Below, one piece after another: positions 60,247-64,000 of a DNA stretch of 64,000 bases. Origin of the DNA: DASVUC01 sp038237225. Its GTDB lineage: Bacteria; Planctomycetota; Phycisphaerae; Tepidisphaerales; Tepidisphaeraceae. The stretch covers positions 124,001-188,000 of the forward strand of contig JBBRYX010000002.1 of the NCBI GenBank assembly GCA_038237225.1, given 5' to 3'. The notes under the pieces were generated by a model. It ran no database searches. It was not told the DNA's origin and worked only from the letters and a program-made list of their open reading frames with translations. The number at the start of each line of letters is the position of its first letter. Within the stretch, counting starts at the first letter, position 1. A program made the position numbers and the translations under genes.

Positions 60247-61548
60247 ATGACCATTGCGACCGGCGAAAACCTGGCGATTCATGGCGGGTCGAAAGCTGTG
60301 GAGCACGACGACAAGAGCTTGTTCCAGTGGCCGATCGTCACGGCTGAGGATGAGCAGGCCGTGCTTGATGTCATCCGCGCCGGGACGATGTCCGGGTGGG
60401 ACATCACCCTGAAGTTCGAGCAGGATTACGCGCGGTGGATGGGCGCGAAGTTCGGCCTGGGAAGCTGCAACGGCACGTCATCGCTGATCGAGGCGATGTT
60501 TGGCGTGGGCATCGGGCGCGGTGATGACATGATCATGCCGTCGCTCACATACTGGGCCAGCGGGGTGCAACTGTTCTCGCTCGGCGCGACGCCGATCTTT
60601 GCGGACATCGAGCCGCACAGCGTGTGCATCGATCCCAAAGACATTGAGCACCGGATCACGCCACAAACCAGGGCCGTGATGGTGGTGCATTACTGTGGTC
60701 ATCCGTGCGACATGGATCCGATCGTTGACATCTGCAAGCGGCACAAGCTGAAGCTGATCGAGGATTGCTCGCACGCGCACGGGACGATGTACAAGGGTCG
60801 CATGGTCGGAACCTTTGGCGACGTGTCGGCGGCATCCTTGATGACCGGAAAATCGCTGCCGGCGGGCGAAGGCGGGATGCTCTGGACAAACGACCGGACG
60901 ATTTACGAGCGCGCCGTTGCTTTTGCGCATTATGAACGCATGAAGACTGACATCACCGATCCGGCGCTGAAGAAAAGTTGTGCGCCGGATTCGATTCCGA
61001 CGGGGATGCCACTGGGCGGAATGAAGGGCCGGATGAATCAGACCTGCGCGGCGATGGGTCGGGTTCAGCTTAAGGCCTACCCGGCGCGCAGCGCGGAGAT
61101 TCGCAAGGCGATGAATCGCTTCTGGGATCTGCTGGAGGGAACGCCGGGTCTTCGTCCGCATCGCGTTGATCCCAAGAGCGAGAGCACGATGGGCGGCTGG
61201 TACAATCCGCTGGGGCATTACGTGCCCGAGGAGCTGGGCGGGTTGCCGGTTGGGAAATATATTGAGGCGGTGCAGGCGGAAGGGGGCGGCTCACGGCGAG
61301 CGGCGAACTTTCCGATGCATCTGCATCCAGTTCTGAATGAGGCAGACGTTTATCACGATGGGAAGCCGACCCGGCTTGCCTTTGCGCATCGGGATGTGCG
61401 GCAGCCGAAGGGATCGTTGCCGCATTCGGAAGCGCTGGTCGACAGAATCCTCGGCGTGCCGTGGTTCAAACACGACCGTCGGGAGCAGATCGAGAAATAC
61501 GCCGCCGCATATAAAAAAGTCGCGCTGAACGCCGAGCAGTTGAAGTAG
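60247..61548 (+). CDS. DegT/DnrJ/EryC1/StrS family aminotransferase-like enzyme
   Basis: A 433-residue fold-type I PLP enzyme. I start at ATG 60247, five bases after AGGAG, not at GTG 60241. The PLP lysine lies in SLMTGKSLPAGEGGML; the cofactor-stacking region is GLGSCNGTSSLIEAMFG; the aspartate is in LIEDCSHAHGT. Members transaminate keto sugars or, as in AHBA-synthase-like relatives, other ketones. Near the symporter, ceramidase-like and Gfo/Idh/MocA genes it may belong to a sugar or cyclitol pathway. Substrate not assignable. Confidence 0.9.
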   Translation: MTIATGENLAIHGGSKAVEHDDKSLFQWPIVTAEDEQAVLDVIRAGTMSGWDITLKFEQDYARWMGAKFGLGSCNGTSSLIEAMFGVGIGRGDDMIMPSLTYWASGVQLFSLGATPIFADIEPHSVCIDPKDIEHRITPQTRAVMVVHYCGHPCDMDPIVDICKRHKLKLIEDCSHAHGTMYKGRMVGTFGDVSAASLMTGKSLPAGEGGMLWTNDRTIYERAVAFAHYERMKTDITDPALKKSCAPDSIPTGMPLGGMKGRMNQTCAAMGRVQLKAYPARSAEIRKAMNRFWDLLEGTPGLRPHRVDPKSESTMGGWYNPLGHYVPEELGGLPVGKYIEAVQAEGGGSRRAANFPMHLHPVLNEADVYHDGKPTRLAFAHRDVRQPKGSLPHSEALVDRILGVPWFKHDRREQIEKYAAAYKKVALNAEQLK

Positions 61549-61551
61549 CTC

Positions 61552-61611
61552 GTATCACGGGCATCCTGCCCGTGTTGAGGATTCAAAACACGGGCAAGAT
61601 GCCCGTGCTAC
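61552..61611. repeat. double palindromic repeat upstream of the ceramidase-like gene
   Basis: CACGGGCATCCTGCCCGTG (61556-61574) and CACGGGCAAGATGCCCGTG (61589-61607) lie 14 bp apart, with GTA and TAC at the outer ends. The right edge runs into GGAGAGCAA and the ATG at 61621. Confidence 0.9.
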
Positions 61612-61620
61612 GGAGAGCAA

Positions 61621-62892
61621 ATGTACGCAGGTGTTGGCGCTGTGGATTTCACCCCGGAGCCTGGGCTGATCCTTCAGGGTCATCTCAGCAAAAATCCGTC
61701 TCATGCGGTTCTGTATCCACTCGAGGCGCGGGCGGTCATCTTCCGCGATAACCAGGCGGCGGTTTGCGTGATCACGCTGGATGTCATCGGGATCGACCTG
61801 TCGATGACCCGCTCCATCCGCCAGGCGGTGAGCGCGAAGACCGGCATCCCCCCAGACCACATCACGGTTGCCGCAAGCCACACGCATTGCGCGCCTTCGA
61901 TGCTTCACAATCTCGCGATGACGCCGGATATTGCCTTTCTGCGAAAGGTCGAAAGCGCGGCGGTGCAGTCGGCCGTGGAGGCAAGTCAAAATCCCCGCCC
62001 GGTCACCCTCGGCCTCGGCTGCGGTAGCGCGTATTTCAATGTGAACCGCCGACCTCTCCCCGGACAAACCCAATTCTCCTTGAACTGGGGCGGCGTCGTC
62101 GATCATCGCGTGCGCGTGCTGCGCGTAGACGGCCCGGACGATCGGCCCGTCGCGGTCCTCTTCCATTTCTCCTGCCATCCCACGACGAAGGTCGGCTCCG
62201 AAGGTTTCATCTCATCCGATTATCCGGGCGTCGCGCGCCGGTACATCGAATCAGCAATGGGATGCCCCGCGCTTTTCATGCCGGGTTGCTTCGGCAATGT
62301 CCGACCCCAGGTGAACGGCACCTTCGCATCGGCGACGAAGGAGCAACTCGACGGTGTGGGGAAGGAACTGGGGCGCAGCGTCTGTCGAGCAGCGCATTAC
62401 ATCACGACCCGACCCACGGCAGGCCTGTCGTCGCAGGAGTCGGAGTTATATCTGCCGCTCGGGTCGCCCAAGCCTGAAGCGGAGCTCGAGCAGTTGGCGC
62501 AGGATACATCGACGCCGGGCCACGCCATTCGGGCGCAATGGGCGCGGCGGACGCTGGATCGAATTCGACGAAAGGATCTGCCGCCCGGCGTGACGAGCGT
62601 GATGCAGGCGGTTCGCATCGGGCCGCTGATGATCGTTACCATTCCCGGCGAGGCGGTTCAGGAAATTGGATTCGCCGTCGAGACTCGTCTGGCAGGGCGC
62701 GGCGATGTTGATGATGTCTGGGCCACCGGATATACGAACGATCAGGTGGGATATCTGGTGACCGAAAAGCAAAAAGAGGAGGGCGGTTATGAGCCGAACG
62801 CTTTTGCCTTCTATGATCGGCCGGCGGGCTATCGTGAGGAGGAGAGCGTGATCGTGAAGGCCGCGGAAAAGTTGTGTCTCTCGGATCGATAA
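61621..62892 (+). CDS. neutral/alkaline ceramidase-like protein
   Basis: A 423-residue protein of the neutral/alkaline non-lysosomal ceramidase superfamily (N-terminal domain). Seen: VGAVDFTPEPGLILQGH, LEARAVIF, the zinc-site ASHTHCAPSM and HFSCHPTTKVGSEGFISSDYPGVARRYIE, GCFGNVRP, MIVTIPGEAVQE, and the GYTNDQVGYLVTE end typical of these proteins. No signal peptide is present. In planctomycetes such proteins are abundant and probably hydrolyse amides or sugar-linked substrates rather than ceramide. GGAGAG from a repeat edge precedes the ATG. Confidence 0.88.
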   Translation: MYAGVGAVDFTPEPGLILQGHLSKNPSHAVLYPLEARAVIFRDNQAAVCVITLDVIGIDLSMTRSIRQAVSAKTGIPPDHITVAASHTHCAPSMLHNLAMTPDIAFLRKVESAAVQSAVEASQNPRPVTLGLGCGSAYFNVNRRPLPGQTQFSLNWGGVVDHRVRVLRVDGPDDRPVAVLFHFSCHPTTKVGSEGFISSDYPGVARRYIESAMGCPALFMPGCFGNVRPQVNGTFASATKEQLDGVGKELGRSVCRAAHYITTRPTAGLSSQESELYLPLGSPKPEAELEQLAQDTSTPGHAIRAQWARRTLDRIRRKDLPPGVTSVMQAVRIGPLMIVTIPGEAVQEIGFAVETRLAGRGDVDDVWATGYTNDQVGYLVTEKQKEEGGYEPNAFAFYDRPAGYREEESVIVKAAEKLCLSDR

Positions 62893-62915
62893 GCGAGCGA
62901 GTTAAGGCTAAGCGA

Positions 62916-64000
62916 ATGAAGCAGCGGCATCGGATTGTGATTGTCGGCATCGGCGCGGTCGCGGAAGCGATTGCGCAGAGTATCGAGGCGCTGCCTGAGG
63001 CCCAGCTTGTCGCCGGCAGTTGCCGGACGCAGGAAAAGGGCGAGAAATTCGCGGCAGCGCATCGATGCAAGTGGTATGGCGACACCGACGAGATGCTGCA
63101 AGTCGAGAAGCCGGATGTGGCCGTGGTGACGACGCCCAGCGCCGCGCATCTGGAGGCGGTGACGCTCTGCGCCCGGCGAGGGGTTCACGTTCTGTGCGAA
63201 AAGCCGATCGAAGTGACCACGGCGCGCATCACGAAAATGATCGAAGAAGCGCGGCGCGCGAAGATCATCCTCGGCGGAATCTTCCCCCAGCGATTCAATC
63301 CGGTCATGCAGACGGTTCACACCGCCGGCCGGCAAGGACGGTTCGGGAACCTCTCGTTGATCAGCGTCTCGGTGCCGTGGTGGCGGGATGATGCGTACTA
63401 CGGCGGGGGCCGGTGGCAAGGGACGCTGGCGCTCGATGGCGGGGGAGCCTTGATGAATCAGGCGAGTCATTCCGTCGACCTGCTCCAGTGGATCGCGTCG
63501 GCAGCGATGAAGGATCTGCCAGCGGGAGTGAATCCCGTCGAAGAGGTTTTCGCGTTCACCGCCAAGCGCGCCCACGATCCGAAACTGATCGAGGTCGAAG
63601 ACACCGCGCTGGCGATCGTGCGATTTCGGAACGGCGCGCTCGGCCAGATCCTGGGTACGACCAGCATGTATCCCGGCTCACACCGGCGCCTGGTGGTTTC
63701 CGGCCGCGATGGCATGGCCGAGCTGGTCGAGGACACCATTCATCTTTTCAAATTCCGCGAGGAGCAACCGGGGGATGAGGAAATCCGACGACGGTTTAAA
63801 GACGAGACGCAACACGCAGGCGGCTCATCCAACCCGATGGCGTTCAACTACGCCAATCACCAGAGCAATCTCGCGGCGTTCCTGTCCGCGCTGGAAGAAC
63901 GACGCGAGCCGGACCTCTCTGCCGCCGAGGCGGGGAAGGCGATCGCGATCATTGAAGCGTGCTATGAATCCGCCCGGACCGGCGAGAGCGTGAGGGTGGC
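62916..64000 (+). CDS. Gfo/Idh/MocA family oxidoreductase, cut by the window end
   Basis: The frame starts at ATG 62916 (AAGG nine bases upstream) and stays open to the window edge, about 361 codons, so the stop lies beyond. The Rossmann NAD(P) motif is IVIVGIGAVAEAIAQSIE. The catalytic lysine motif reads VLCEKPIEVT, and the C-terminal domain has GGGALMNQASHSVDLLQWI with the substrate histidine. Family members oxidise or epimerise sugars and cyclitols. It follows the ceramidase-like gene by 23 bases and probably belongs to the same carbohydrate operon. Confidence 0.92.
   Translation, partial: MKQRHRIVIVGIGAVAEAIAQSIEALPEAQLVAGSCRTQEKGEKFAAAHRCKWYGDTDEMLQVEKPDVAVVTTPSAAHLEAVTLCARRGVHVLCEKPIEVTTARITKMIEEARRAKIILGGIFPQRFNPVMQTVHTAGRQGRFGNLSLISVSVPWWRDDAYYGGGRWQGTLALDGGGALMNQASHSVDLLQWIASAAMKDLPAGVNPVEEVFAFTAKRAHDPKLIEVEDTALAIVRFRNGALGQILGTTSMYPGSHRRLVVSGRDGMAELVEDTIHLFKFREEQPGDEEIRRRFKDETQHAGGSSNPMAFNYANHQSNLAAFLSALEERREPDLSAAEAGKAIAIIEACYESARTGESVRV

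Overview
The window reads as a chromosome segment of a planctomycete, most likely class Phycisphaerae (the Tepidisphaerales/WD2101 kind of soil lineage). Five very large or beta-helical exported proteins carry the planctomycete N-terminal signature of the E-x-L-E-x-R-R-L type. Three of them end in duplicated dockerin-like calcium repeats. The DNA is GC-rich, a CxxCGFDLRATPxRCPECG zinc ribbon of the common planctomycete type is present, and short palindromic repeats are scattered through genes and spacers. The lineage is an inference from these features; no rRNA or other phylogenetic marker was used.

Layout. 1-0.5 kb: the 3' end of a DUF4838 protein. 0.5-1.9 kb: two related lipoproteins. 2-11.8 kb: three giant secreted multidomain proteins on the minus strand, two of them paralogues. 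12.2-15.3 kb: uvrA, lengthened by repeat insertions. 15.4-17.7 kb: a DUF4258 toxin-antitoxin-like pair, a membrane protein and a sorbosone-dehydrogenase-like protein. 17.7-24.8 kb: an exopolysaccharide cluster with four glycosyltransferases, an O-antigen ligase/polymerase-like membrane protein, a hexapeptide acetyltransferase and a lipoprotein. 24.9-29.6 kb: PilZ, gatB, HIT, MacB-like permease, YjbQ and a zincin. 29.6-32.7 kb: two paralogous beta-helix proteins. 33-39.5 kb: glycine-zipper protein, M14 carboxypeptidase, glycosidase, alpha/beta hydrolase, LysM lipoprotein and beta-lactamase-family hydrolase.

40.2-43.4 kb is the most unusual part: a MITE-like element, then an array of five short minus-strand gene cassettes separated by integron attC sites. 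Four attC sites are complete, share the same extrahelical adenine, and their R'' boxes are exact reverse complements of the boxes at the front of their own cassettes. I see no integron integrase, so this is a cluster of attC sites lacking an integrase, at least inside the window. Small toxin-antitoxin-like genes and gene remnants (HEPN, DinB) lie to its right.

44.6-64 kb: a small membrane protein, a PLP desulfhydrase-like enzyme, two peptidoglycan-active enzymes (NlpC/P60 and amidase), a YpdA-like flavoprotein, a secreted TIM-barrel protein, a nucleotidyltransferase toxin-like pair and a gamma-glutamyltransferase. A plus-strand run follows: two tandem six-hairpin-glycosidase-like proteins, a sodium:solute symporter, a DegT aminotransferase, a ceramidase-like protein and a Gfo/Idh/MocA oxidoreductase cut by the window end. 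This run looks like a carbohydrate uptake and breakdown region.

A second theme is a set of palindromic repeat families with cores such as CACGGGCATCTTGCCCGTG. They occur between genes, immediately upstream of start codons where the repeat edge contributes the ribosome binding site, and in frame inside genes (uvrA, gamma-glutamyltransferase, a glycosidase, the end of a glycosyltransferase).
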